From assembly GCA_048393055.1 (NCBI GenBank), contig DBFJJS010000010.1:372001-436000 (forward strand): 64,000 nt of DNA, in the 5' to 3' direction. This stretch comes from Faeciplasma sp048393055 (lineage in GTDB: Bacteria; Bacillota; Clostridia; Oscillospirales; Ruminococcaceae). Numbering within the stretch: position 1 is the first letter of the stretch; every line of letters begins with the position of its first letter. A program made the position numbers and the translations under genes. Positions 34,933 to 44,084 of this stretch are shown here, piece by piece. Under the pieces are notes generated by a model that saw only the letters and a list, made by a program, of their open reading frames with translations, was not told the origin of the DNA and did not search any database.

Positions 34933-36237
34933 ATGAAAAAAATACTTACAGATAATGTTACGATAAAAGACGGAACGCTGTACTTCGGCGGAAAAAACAC
35001 TGTGCAGCTTGCGCAAAAATACGGCACTCCCCTTTACGTAATGGATGAGCAAAGAATAAGAAAAAACTGCCGCGGCTACCGCGAAGCAATCAGCGAATGC
35101 TTTGGGGATGATTCCTGCGCTCTGTATGCAAGCAAGGCGGCAAGCTTTAAAAGGATTTATGAAATAATCAAAGAAGAGGGGCTTGGCGCGGACGTTGTTT
35201 CCGCCGGCGAAATATACACAGCATTAAAGGCGGGATTCCCGATGGAAAAGGCGTATTTCCAGGGAAATAACAAGACCGACTGGGACATAGCGTTTGCGAT
35301 AGATTCCGGCGTGGGTTATTTTGTGTGCGACAATGTTGAAGAGGTTGACGCTATCGACAATATCGCCGCTCAAAAAGGCGTGACGCAGAAGATTCTCTTA
35401 AGGCTTACCCCTGGAATAGACCCGCATACATACGACGCGGTAGCAACAGGGAAGGTAGATTCAAAGTTCGGAACAGCCATAGAGACAGGTCAGGCGCTCG
35501 AAATAACCGAGCATACTCTTGAAAAGAAAAACATATGCCTTATGGGCTTTCACTGCCATGTGGGGTCTATGGTCTTTGATTCCGACGTTTTTATAAGAAG
35601 CGCCGGCATAATGCTTGGCTTTATAGCCGAAGTAAAGAGCAAATGCGGCTTCGAGGCAAAAATACTCGATCTCGGCGGAGGCTACGGTGTGCGGTATGTT
35701 GAGAATCAGCCGGAAATAAGCATTAAGGATAGTATCCGCGAGGTAGCTTGCTTTATAACAAAAAAGTGCTCGGATTTGGGTATAGCGCGCCCGTCTGTAA
35801 GATTTGAGCCGGGAAGAAGCATCGTGGCGGACGCGGGAATAACCCTGTATACCGTAGGAACGGTAAAAAAAATCACCGGCTATAAAAATTACGTTTCCAT
35901 AGACGGCGGAATGACCGATAATCCAAGATATGCGCTTTACGGCTCAAAATACACGGTAGTCGCAGCCGACAAGGCTAACGCAGAACCGGCGCTTAAATGC
36001 GACTTAGTGGGCAGGTGCTGCGAATCAGGCGATATCATTCAGCCGGACATTATGCTTCCGGCAGACATTAAAAGGGGCGACCTTGTCGCAGTTTTAACTA
36101 CGGGCGCATACAATTATTCGATGGCGTCGAATTACAACCGCATTCCCCGTCCTGCCGTTGTAATGGTAAACGGCGACGAGGACTACGAGGCGGTAAGGCG
36201 CGAATCGCTGGACGATCTTATATTGAACGATCTGTAA
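34933..36237 (+). CDS. lysA: Diaminopimelate decarboxylase
   Basis: PLP enzyme for the last step to lysine. Fold III decarboxylase: PLP lysine in YASKAASFK, GFHCHVGS, the glycine-rich LDLGGGYGVRY, EPGRSIVADAG and the active-site Cys in VGRCCESGD. 434 residues from the ATG at 34933. An in-frame TTG at 34924 lies too close to the AAAGGAG SD. The bases CCTTT after the SD could pair with it. Confidence 0.95.
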   Translation: MKKILTDNVTIKDGTLYFGGKNTVQLAQKYGTPLYVMDEQRIRKNCRGYREAISECFGDDSCALYASKAASFKRIYEIIKEEGLGADVVSAGEIYTALKAGFPMEKAYFQGNNKTDWDIAFAIDSGVGYFVCDNVEEVDAIDNIAAQKGVTQKILLRLTPGIDPHTYDAVATGKVDSKFGTAIETGQALEITEHTLEKKNICLMGFHCHVGSMVFDSDVFIRSAGIMLGFIAEVKSKCGFEAKILDLGGGYGVRYVENQPEISIKDSIREVACFITKKCSDLGIARPSVRFEPGRSIVADAGITLYTVGTVKKITGYKNYVSIDGGMTDNPRYALYGSKYTVVAADKANAEPALKCDLVGRCCESGDIIQPDIMLPADIKRGDLVAVLTTGAYNYSMASNYNRIPRPAVVMVNGDEDYEAVRRESLDDLILNDL

Positions 36238-36249
36238 CGGAGGAGCGAT

Positions 36250-37092
36250 ATGAAGTTCACAAAAATGAACGGTATAGGAAACGACTATATCTATATCAAC
36301 GGCTTTAAGGAGCATGTAGACGACCCGTCAAAGCTGGCGATAAAGCTTTCAGACAGGCATTTCTCGGTCGGGAGCGACGGAATCATAATAATTCTTCCAT
36401 CCGAAATTGCGGATTTCAGGATGAGAATGTTTAACGCGGACGGCAGCGAGGGCAAAATGTGCGGAAACGGCACAAGATGCGTGGCGAAATATGTATACGA
36501 AAAGGGTCTTACTGATAAAACGACGGTAACGCTTGAAACTCTTGCTGGAATCAAAACGCTAAAGCTAGACGTTAAGGACTGCATTGTGGAAAGCGTATCG
36601 GTTGAAATGGGCAAAGCAAGCTTTAAAGCCGGCGAAATACCCGTTACAGGCATGGGCGGCGATGACGAGGTAATAAATAGGCGGCTGTCCCTTGACTGCG
36701 GCGAATGGGATATAACCTGCGTTTCTATGGGCAACCCGCACTGCGTTACCTTTGTTAAGGATACAAAATCTCTGGAGCTTGAAAAGATAGGTCCGCAGTT
36801 TGAGCACAGCCCTGTTTTCCCAGAGAGAGTAAACACCGAGTTTATACGGGTGATAGACGATAAAACGCTCGAAATGCGTGTATGGGAAAGAGGAAGCGGA
36901 GAAACCCTTGCATGCGGGACAGGCGCGTGCGCAAGCGTCGCGGCGGCGGTCAAAAACGGGATATGCCGTCCTGACCAGGAAATAACCGTAAAGCTGCTTG
37001 GCGGAGATTTAAATATAACATGCAGCGGCGACTACGACATAGTAATGCGAGGACCTGCCGAATTCTCATATGAAGGAGAGGTAAACATATGA
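36250..37092 (+). CDS. dapF: Diaminopimelate epimerase
   Basis: Interconverts LL- and meso-diaminopimelate without a cofactor. Both catalytic cysteines are visible: MCGNGTRC near residue 74 and LACGTGACAS near 218. 280 residues. CGGAGGAGCGAT precedes the ATG. Overlaps dapL by 4 nt. Confidence 0.97.
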   Translation: MKFTKMNGIGNDYIYINGFKEHVDDPSKLAIKLSDRHFSVGSDGIIIILPSEIADFRMRMFNADGSEGKMCGNGTRCVAKYVYEKGLTDKTTVTLETLAGIKTLKLDVKDCIVESVSVEMGKASFKAGEIPVTGMGGDDEVINRRLSLDCGEWDITCVSMGNPHCVTFVKDTKSLELEKIGPQFEHSPVFPERVNTEFIRVIDDKTLEMRVWERGSGETLACGTGACASVAAAVKNGICRPDQEITVKLLGGDLNITCSGDYDIVMRGPAEFSYEGEVNI

Positions 37093-38270
37093 AGACAAAT
37101 CATAACTATTCAAAGATAAAGGAAAGCTATCTTTTTGCAGAAGTAGCGCAGCGCACTGCAAAGTACGCGAGCGAGCATCCGGACGCGAAAATAATTAAAA
37201 TGGGTATAGGAGACGTTACCCTTCCCCTGTGCGGTGCAGTTATAGACGCAATGCACAAGGCCGTGTCCGAAATGGGTGTTAAGGAGACGTTTAAGGGCTA
37301 CGGCGAATACCGCGGTTATGATTTCCTGTGCGAAAGCATCGTTGGCTACTACAAAAAATTCGGCGTAGAGCTTGAAACGGAAGAGGTGTTTGTTTCCGAA
37401 GGAGCTAAAAGCGATTTAGGAAACATTCTCGACCTGTTTGACACCGACAACACCGTTTTGGTCACAGACCCTGTATATCCCGTGTACGTAGACACAAACA
37501 TTTTGGCGGGCAGAAAAATCGTTTACGCCAATGCGACCGAGGAAAACAACTTCCTTCCGCTGCCCGACGACAGCGTAAATTCGGATATAATATATCTGTG
37601 CTCGCCAAACAACCCGACAGGCGCAGCTTATACGAGGGATCAGCTCAGGCTTTGGATAGACTACGCAAAAAAGCATGGCGCGATAATACTTCTCGACGCG
37701 GCATACGAGGCTTTTATTACAGACAGCGACGTCCCTCATTCGGCGTATGAGGTTGAGGGCGCTAAAGAATGCGTCATTGAGATATGTTCGCTTTCAAAGA
37801 CTGCAGGCTTCACGGGCACTCGCTGCGGCTACACAATAGTACCGAAAGCCCTTAAGTACGACCAGGACCTCAACAAACTGTGGCTCAGGCGTCAATCAAC
37901 AAAGTTCAACGGTGTGTCCTATATTATCCAGTGCGGCGCAAACGCTGTATTTACCGAAGATGGACAAAAGGGCGTCCGCAAAAACATTGAATACTATCAG
38001 GAAAACGCCAGGATACTGATGAAGGCGCTGGACGAGTGCGGGATAAAATATTTCGGCGGAAAGAACTCTCCGTACATCTGGCTGAAATGCCCGGACGGCA
38101 TGGGCTCGTGGGAATTCTTCGACAAGCTTTTAAATGAGGCAAACGTAGTCGGAACGCCGGGAGAGGGCTTCGGCGAAAACGGCAGGGGCTATTTCAGGCT
38201 CACAGCGTTCTCAACTCATGAAAATACCATGGAAGCGATGTCGAGACTCAAAAAAATGCTTGGAAAATAG
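37089..38270 (+). CDS. dapL: LL-diaminopimelate aminotransferase
   Basis: Converts tetrahydrodipicolinate directly to LL-diaminopimelate with glutamate as amino donor, bypassing the succinylase and acetylase routes. Fold I aminotransferase: MGIGDVTLPLCGAV near 38, CSPNNPTGA near 172, and the PLP lysine in SLSKTAGFTGTRCGY near 237. 393 residues. With dapA, dapF and lysA it gives the whole short pathway apart from dapB, which is not in the window. Confidence 0.95.
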   Translation: MKTNHNYSKIKESYLFAEVAQRTAKYASEHPDAKIIKMGIGDVTLPLCGAVIDAMHKAVSEMGVKETFKGYGEYRGYDFLCESIVGYYKKFGVELETEEVFVSEGAKSDLGNILDLFDTDNTVLVTDPVYPVYVDTNILAGRKIVYANATEENNFLPLPDDSVNSDIIYLCSPNNPTGAAYTRDQLRLWIDYAKKHGAIILLDAAYEAFITDSDVPHSAYEVEGAKECVIEICSLSKTAGFTGTRCGYTIVPKALKYDQDLNKLWLRRQSTKFNGVSYIIQCGANAVFTEDGQKGVRKNIEYYQENARILMKALDECGIKYFGGKNSPYIWLKCPDGMGSWEFFDKLLNEANVVGTPGEGFGENGRGYFRLTAFSTHENTMEAMSRLKKMLGK

Positions 38271-38291
38271 CTTTATAAAACAGTTATCAGC

Positions 38292-38334
38292 AAACCGGCG
38301 TTATGTCCTTTAAAATGGCATACGCCGGTTTTTT
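38292..38334 (+). terminator. Terminator of the lysine operon
   Basis: AAACCGGCG pairs with CGCCGGTTT, with an inner TATG/CATA step, and is followed by a T-run. Confidence 0.85.
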
Positions 38335-38435
38335 ATCATGAATAAAGCCATATTCTTATTGCTTTTTTCGATATATATGCTATCATTATATCGTCTGATA
38401 CTGTCATGACTACATTTACTTTCAGGAGGAATAAT

Positions 38436-40166
38436 ATGAGCAACAAAACAGGCTGCCGCAGCTGTAAAATCGCGGCGTATACCCGAAATGAAGCTTCGGA
38501 CTACTCGGTATTTTTAGCTCAAAGTGTGCATTTTGCAGTTTCCTGCGACGGCGGCAAGAGCTACTCTCCCCTATTTATGAACTACGGTATGCTGTTCCCA
38601 AAGTGCTATTTCAGCGAGGAAAACGGCATAATATCGACAGGAGTCGTAAACCTGAAGATGTCAAAATCAAACGGCGTCTACACCATAACCGGCGAGGAGC
38701 TTACAAGGCATCTTACAAAGAACGGAATATTCGCGGTCGGCTGTGAAACAAAAATGACCGGCAGGCTGGTAAAATGGACAACCGCCGATTTTAAGAGCTT
38801 TTCAGCTCCCGAGGTCATAAGCCCGGACGAAGCGCCTGCAAGCAACGGTGAAGAGGCGAGAACGTTTACCTGCGAAGGTCTCGATATATGCGGCTGCGAC
38901 GCGGTTGAAATTGAAATACCGGAAAAGACGGCCTGGGCTCTTTTAAGAGACAGCAAGCCTGTAGAGTTTAAGGAGGCGCTTGTACCCTCCGATATTGCCG
39001 CGAGCAGCCCGGAAGAGCTTGAAAAGATAAGCGCAAAGATAGTTTACAGCGACGGCTCTACGCATACAAAGAGGATAAAGTGGGATCTTAGCTCCGTGGA
39101 CTTTGGGAAGCCCGGAAAATATGAGGTCAAGGGAAAAATTGTCTGCCGCAAATTCCCGTTCCCTGTCGAAAGCCGCCCGTGGGGCGACCCGATAATAACT
39201 TATTACAACGGCAAATACTACTTTATAGGCACAGACGACGCGCAGGGTCAGAAGAAATTCGAGGTTCGCGAGGCCCAAACTCCCGAAGCGCTTTTCGAAG
39301 AAAACGTAAGACGCTCGACAATCCTTGACTACACCGAGGGCAAATATGAATCGACCTTCTGGGCGCCGGAATTCCATATAGCCAACGGCAGGATGTGCCT
39401 GTTCTGCACTATCGGAAAAGGACCGTTTGACCCCCAGTCCCATGTCATGATGCTTAAGGAAGGCGGAGACATGATGAACCCGGCCGACTGGAGCGAGCCG
39501 CAGCGGTGCGTAATGCCGGACGGAAGATTCCTTGGCATAAATCCGCTCGGAGACGGCAAAAACGGCATAACCCTCGATATGACTTATTTCGAGGTAAAAG
39601 GCAGGGGCTTTGCCGTGTGGTCGTACAGAACCTGGGCAGGAACAGACAGCGGCTCTATGCTTATGCTCGCAGAAGTAGATATAAATAAGCCATGGCAGCT
39701 TATAACCTTCCCGCAACTCATGTCAAGACCGGTTTACGGCTGGGAAAATATCAACGGCACAGACAATAACGAAGGTCCTCACCCAATCGTTACAGACGAA
39801 AAGGTATACCTTGCATACTCGGGAGGAGACGCTGCGGGTGACACCTACGTTCTAGGTGCATTTGTAGCAGATACCTGCGCCGAGCTAACCGACTTATCAG
39901 TGTGGAAAAAGTCGCCTGTACCGGTGCTTGCCTCAAACTTCGTTAAGGGCGAATACGGCTGCGGTCACAACGGCTTCTTCGTTGACGAGTACGGCGACAC
40001 ATACATCACCTACCATGGCCATAAGACCCTAGGCGTAAGCGACAGAATAGACGGAATAAGAAGGGTTCACTATACTTCCGACGGGATGCCGTATCTGTAT
40101 ATGTCGCAGGAGCAGGATCTGCCCGCAGATGCGGAAAATGTTTCAATAACGCTGACAGTAAAATAA
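38436..40166 (+). CDS. GH43-like glycosidase with internal Ig-like domain, no signal peptide
   Basis: A 576-residue protein. Residues 1-150 match nothing I recognise, about 160-235 look like a bacterial Ig-like (Big_4 type) domain, and the rest resembles a five-bladed GH43 fold (arabinofuranosidase/xylosidase clan). Candidate catalytic residues are Asp251 (RPWGDPIITYYNGKYY), Asp381 (TLDMTYF) and Glu446 (DNNEGPHPI). The start at 38436 has CAGGAGG upstream. The absence of a signal peptide suggests a cytoplasmic enzyme acting on imported oligosaccharides, odd for a protein with an Ig-like module. Substrate unknown. Confidence 0.82.
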   Translation: MSNKTGCRSCKIAAYTRNEASDYSVFLAQSVHFAVSCDGGKSYSPLFMNYGMLFPKCYFSEENGIISTGVVNLKMSKSNGVYTITGEELTRHLTKNGIFAVGCETKMTGRLVKWTTADFKSFSAPEVISPDEAPASNGEEARTFTCEGLDICGCDAVEIEIPEKTAWALLRDSKPVEFKEALVPSDIAASSPEELEKISAKIVYSDGSTHTKRIKWDLSSVDFGKPGKYEVKGKIVCRKFPFPVESRPWGDPIITYYNGKYYFIGTDDAQGQKKFEVREAQTPEALFEENVRRSTILDYTEGKYESTFWAPEFHIANGRMCLFCTIGKGPFDPQSHVMMLKEGGDMMNPADWSEPQRCVMPDGRFLGINPLGDGKNGITLDMTYFEVKGRGFAVWSYRTWAGTDSGSMLMLAEVDINKPWQLITFPQLMSRPVYGWENINGTDNNEGPHPIVTDEKVYLAYSGGDAAGDTYVLGAFVADTCAELTDLSVWKKSPVPVLASNFVKGEYGCGHNGFFVDEYGDTYITYHGHKTLGVSDRIDGIRRVHYTSDGMPYLYMSQEQDLPADAENVSITLTVK

Positions 40167-40327
40167 TTAATTTTAAAAAAGATTATTCAACACCTTTTAA
40201 AATCAAAAATTTCCACTAATATAGTCAAACAGAGCGCAAATAATACTCTTGCAAACCCATTTAAGGCGCGGTTAGTTATTTATCCGCGTGCTTATATCGT
40301 TTGAATTTTTAAAAGGAGATTTTCATA

Positions 40328-40516
40328 ATGAAAGGTATTACCACTGATCAGGGCAGACAGACTCTTGAAAAGTTCAAGGTTGAAGCTGCCAACGAAGTAG
40401 GAGTTAATCTTAAGAACGGTTACAACGGCGATCTTACCTCTCGCGAGGCCGGCTCAGTCGGCGGACAGATGGTCAAGAAGATGATCGACGCTTACAAGAC
40501 CGGTTCTGTAAAGTAA
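40328..40516 (+). CDS. Alpha/beta-type small acid-soluble spore protein
   Basis: A 62-residue DNA-coating protein of dormant spores. The two family motifs are clear: KFKVEAANEVGV, which contains the germination protease site, and GGQMVKKMIDAYK. AAAAGGAGA precedes the ATG. Monocistronic, with its own terminator. It should be made in the forespore under sigma-G; I could not assign the promoter boxes with confidence. Confidence 0.94.
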   Translation: MKGITTDQGRQTLEKFKVEAANEVGVNLKNGYNGDLTSREAGSVGGQMVKKMIDAYKTGSVK

Positions 40517-40556
40517 GATATCCTTTTTATACGCCTGATATACTGTGTCAGGCAGG

Positions 40557-40588
40557 AACGTCCGAGGCTTACACCTCGGACGTTTTTT
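40557..40588 (+). terminator. Terminator of the spore protein gene
   Basis: AACGTCCGAGG/CCTCGGACGTT stem with a CTTACA loop and a T-run. Confidence 0.9.
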
Positions 40589-40729
40589 GACTAAAAGCAT
40601 CATGCGCGGCAATATTCTATATTTTTTAATTCAAAACACAATATTTATTTTAAAACATCTTTATTTTTTCTACGAGTTGTGTTATCATATGTTTGTATAT
40701 ATTAATGCCAATGAAAGGATAGGTTATAT

Positions 40730-41878
40730 ATGAGCACAAGTTACACAGGCAGACACAAAAAGCGAGTCAAAATAAAGTATAAAAATGTAGCCATAGCCTT
40801 AGCGGCTTTGCTTTTAATTATAATAGTAATTTGCGTTGCGTGCAGTCCTAAAGACGACAACTCAAATGATAACAACGATCCGGCAGTATCGGGAAGCGGT
40901 CAGGCGAATCCAGAGGTGACGGATCCTGCCGTCACAAGCTCGACAGACCCGGACAGTTCCTCAATTAACCTCACAGACGATCCTACAAAGCAAAGCTCAT
41001 ATATATTTGACTTTGTTACAATGACATCCGACGATCTCGGAAAAGGCGATCTTGTGCTTGTAAACAACAACATTAGATTTTTAGGCAGCGTAAGCGAGGA
41101 CGATCTGGTTGTAGTCCGTGAGATGAAGAATCAGGCATACTGGGTCAGCGACTACAGCGTTATGATTCTTCCCGAAGCTATGGATGCTCTCAACAGCATG
41201 ATGCTGGACTTCTATAACGCTACCGGAAACGACAACGTAATGGTCAGGAGCGGCTACAGGAGCATTGAAAGGCAGCAGGAGCTGTATGACGAGGAACTCG
41301 CCTCAACAGGTGCTGTTTCTTCATCGCTTGTCGCAATACCCGGCTACAGCGAGCATCACACCGGCCTTGTAATCGACTTTACCACCTATGACGGCGAAAG
41401 CTACACCGACTTTGACGGCACCGGCGAATACGAATGGATAATGGACAACTGCGACAAATACGGCTTTATAAACAGATATCCGGAAGGAAAAGAAGCTCTT
41501 ACTTTTATAGATAACGAGCCGTGGCACTTCAGATATGTCGGTATTCCTCATGCAACTATCATGAAGGAGTATGATATGTGCCTTGAGGAGTATATTTCCT
41601 TCATAAAGAACTATACCATAGATACAAGCTTTTTGCTTAAGGAAACAAGCGACGGCGCTCAGTACATCATTTACTATGCTCCGCTTTCAAGCGCCGAAAG
41701 CACGGCCATATACATTCCTCTTATGCCAGACGGCACTACTCCTTACCCGTATGAAATATCCGGAAACAATGTAGACGGATTTATTATAACCGTAACTCTT
41801 AAGGAAGGCACTGCCGGAACAAGCTCCGGAACATCCGCAACTACTCAGACTGAAAGCACTGAAAATACTGAGCAGTAA
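40730..41878 (+). CDS. Membrane-anchored D-alanyl-D-alanine carboxypeptidase, M15/VanY family
   Basis: Trims the terminal D-Ala of peptidoglycan stems outside the cell. A basic N-terminus leads to one membrane segment at about 18-37 (ending in VACS, so a lipobox is possible), then a Ser/Thr/Asp-rich spacer and the M15B domain. Zinc ligands are His209 and Asp216 in SEHHTGLVID and His266 in EPWHFRY; VRSGYRSIERQQELY is the conserved helix. A Thr/Ser-rich tail ends the 382-residue protein. No van resistance genes are nearby, so a wall-maturation role is more likely than glycopeptide resistance. Confidence 0.9.
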   Translation: MSTSYTGRHKKRVKIKYKNVAIALAALLLIIIVICVACSPKDDNSNDNNDPAVSGSGQANPEVTDPAVTSSTDPDSSSINLTDDPTKQSSYIFDFVTMTSDDLGKGDLVLVNNNIRFLGSVSEDDLVVVREMKNQAYWVSDYSVMILPEAMDALNSMMLDFYNATGNDNVMVRSGYRSIERQQELYDEELASTGAVSSSLVAIPGYSEHHTGLVIDFTTYDGESYTDFDGTGEYEWIMDNCDKYGFINRYPEGKEALTFIDNEPWHFRYVGIPHATIMKEYDMCLEEYISFIKNYTIDTSFLLKETSDGAQYIIYYAPLSSAESTAIYIPLMPDGTTPYPYEISGNNVDGFIITVTLKEGTAGTSSGTSATTQTESTENTEQ

Positions 41879-41907
41879 AAAATTATTTTGGAAAGGACTT
41901 CTTTCAT

Positions 41908-42729
41908 ATGTCTGAATGCACACACGATTGCTCATCCTGCTCGCAAAGCTGCTCATCAAGAACAGCCCCGCAGGACATGCATATTGAAACCAATGAGCTT
42001 AGTCATGTAAAAAAGGTGATAGGCGTTGTAAGCGGAAAGGGCGGCGTTGGTAAATCTCTGGTCACTTCCCTTCTGGCGGTGGAGGCAAGAAGGCGCGACT
42101 TTAATACCGCTATACTTGACGCCGACATCACCGGTCCGTCTATACCAAAGGCGTTTGGTCTTACTCAAAAAGCGGACGGCGACGAGCACTACATCTACCC
42201 GGTGACAACAAAAACTGGCATTGAGGTAATGTCGGTAAACCTGCTTTTAGAGGACGAGAAACAGCCTGTAGTATGGAGAGGTCCGGTTATTGCGGGAGTG
42301 GTAAAGCAGTTTTGGAACGAGGTCGTTTGGAACGACGTCGACTACATGTTTGTAGACATGCCCCCCGGCACAGGAGACGTACCGCTTACGGTATATCAGT
42401 CGATAAGGCTGGACGGAATCGTTATAGTAACTTCTCCGCAGGAGCTTGTTTCAATGATAGTCGCAAAGGCGGTAAACATGGCTAAGATGATGAATATACC
42501 TATTCTTGGCATAATCGAAAACATGAGCTATGTAAAATGCCCCTGCTGCAACGAAAAAATTGAAATCTTCGGACACGGGCACACCGATGAAATTGCAAAG
42601 GAATTCGGTACTTCGCTTCTGGCTAAGATTCCGTTTGACAGGGAGCTGTCAAAACTCTCGGACAACGGCTGCATAGAGCTTTTCGAGGGCGAATGGCTTA
42701 CAGAAGCGGCAGACAAGCTGCTTTCCTGA
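41908..42729 (+). CDS. Mrp/NBP35-type iron-sulfur carrier ATPase
   Basis: P-loop ATPase that binds and hands on iron-sulfur clusters. The N-terminal cysteine-rich stretch (CTHDCSSCSQSCSS) precedes the deviant Walker A GKGGVGKS near 45-52, DMPPGTGDVPLT and the C-terminal CPCC that bridges a cluster in the dimer. 273 residues. GGAAAGGA precedes the ATG. 29 nt after the M15 peptidase gene. Confidence 0.93.
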   Translation: MSECTHDCSSCSQSCSSRTAPQDMHIETNELSHVKKVIGVVSGKGGVGKSLVTSLLAVEARRRDFNTAILDADITGPSIPKAFGLTQKADGDEHYIYPVTTKTGIEVMSVNLLLEDEKQPVVWRGPVIAGVVKQFWNEVVWNDVDYMFVDMPPGTGDVPLTVYQSIRLDGIVIVTSPQELVSMIVAKAVNMAKMMNIPILGIIENMSYVKCPCCNEKIEIFGHGHTDEIAKEFGTSLLAKIPFDRELSKLSDNGCIELFEGEWLTEAADKLLS

Positions 42730-42733
42730 AAAC

Positions 42734-42767
42734 AAAAAGCACTCTGTTTGTTTCAGAGTGCTTTTTT
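42734..42767. terminator. Bidirectional terminator between mrp and hflX
   Basis: AAAAAGCACTCTG/CAGAGTGCTTTTTT, 13-bp stem with a 7-nt loop; A- and T-runs on opposite sides serve both convergent genes. Confidence 0.9.
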
Positions 42768-42782
42768 ATTTATAGCCGCGAC

Positions 42783-44021
42783 TCAGGCTGTTTTATACTT
42801 TTCCGCCTGACTGCATATTTTAATATCCACAAGCGCATCGAGCTTAATGCCGTCTGCGGTGTATTCCTCTGAGAATACGCTTCCCTGTTCCCTTATTTTT
42901 GCCGCGAATCCGGCCTCCGAAAACGGAATCAGAAGCTGCATTCTTTTTGCTGTCTCAGGCAGCGCCTCCATTATGGCCTTTAAAAGCTCGTCAAAGCCGG
43001 TTTTGTTAAGCCCCGATATGCACACGACGCCATCGGGATGCCGTATGCCGTCTGGAAGCAAATCACACTTATTTAAAACAGTTATAACCGGTATTCCATC
43101 GCAGCCAAGCTCCGCCAAAAGCTTTAACGTGACACTTTTCTCAAGCTCAGAATACTCGCTTGACGCATCCACAATGTGAAGTATCACATCAGCGCTGGCA
43201 GCCTCCTCAAGAGTTGATTTAAACGCCTCCACAAGGTGGTGCGGCAGTCTTGAAATAAGCCCTACGGTATCTATAAGCGTGACGCTCCTGCCGTCAGGCA
43301 AAAGTATTGCGCGCGACGTTGTTTCAAGAGTTGCGAACAGCTTGTTCTCAGCCAGCACTCCCGCATCTGTCAAAGCGTTTAAAAGAGTCGATTTACCCAC
43401 ATTCGTATAACCTACGATTGCTGCGCACAATACGCCATCCTTTTTGCGCCTTTTGCGCATAAGGTCGCGGCGCGACGCGATCTCCTTAAGCTCAGCCTCG
43501 AGATATCCTATCCTCTGTCGGATGTGGCGCCTGTCGGTTTCAAGCTTGGTTTCTCCCGGACCTCTTGTTCCAATTCCGCCTCCGAGCCTTGAAAGCTTTA
43601 CTCCCATTCCGGTTAGCCGCGGAAGCCTGTACTTGTTTTGAGCAAGCTCGACCTGAAGCTTTCCTTCCCTTGTTGTGGCACGCTGCGCGAAAATATCTAA
43701 AATAAGCATTGTGCGGTCTATCGTATATGTGTCTGTCACGTCTTCAATATTGCGTATCTGAGTCCCGGTAAGCTCGCAGTCAAAAATAACCTGGTCTATC
43801 TCCAGTGACTCGCAAAGCTGCGCCATCTCTTCAAGCCTTCCCGAGCCTATGCAGGTGGCGTTGTCATAAGATGGCCGCTTCTGAGTAACAACCGCCGCAA
43901 CGTCTGCGCCAGCGGTATCACACAGCGCGCTCAGCTCCTCTATAGACCTCTCGGCGTCGTATTCTCCTATATCTACCGACACAAGCATCACCTTTGGTCT
44001 GCCTGTTGTGTTTTCAGTCAT
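42783..44021 (-). CDS. hflX: GTPase HflX
   Basis: Ribosome-associated GTPase involved in rescue of stalled or split ribosomes. The N-terminal HflX domain (ALCDTAGADVAAVV, ATCIGSGRLEE) is followed by the glycine-rich linker GGGIGTRGPGE and the G domain with GYTNVGKSTLL (G1), DTVGLISRLPH (G3) and NKCD (G4). 412 residues. GGAGG lies 6 nt before the ATG. It follows the ArgC-like gene by 63 nt and may share its promoter. Confidence 0.95.
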   Translation of the reverse strand: MTENTTGRPKVMLVSVDIGEYDAERSIEELSALCDTAGADVAAVVTQKRPSYDNATCIGSGRLEEMAQLCESLEIDQVIFDCELTGTQIRNIEDVTDTYTIDRTMLILDIFAQRATTREGKLQVELAQNKYRLPRLTGMGVKLSRLGGGIGTRGPGETKLETDRRHIRQRIGYLEAELKEIASRRDLMRKRRKKDGVLCAAIVGYTNVGKSTLLNALTDAGVLAENKLFATLETTSRAILLPDGRSVTLIDTVGLISRLPHHLVEAFKSTLEEAASADVILHIVDASSEYSELEKSVTLKLLAELGCDGIPVITVLNKCDLLPDGIRHPDGVVCISGLNKTGFDELLKAIMEALPETAKRMQLLIPFSEAGFAAKIREQGSVFSEEYTADGIKLDALVDIKICSQAEKYKTA

Positions 44022-44084
44022 ATATCCTCCATAAAAATCCCCGAATTAAAACCGGTTCCAGCGGTAAAACGTCAAGTCAAAGCC

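Noticed and set aside
40730..41878. Vancomycin resistance VanY
   Set aside because: The M15 motifs fit, but there are no vanA/B/H/X or two-component genes nearby.
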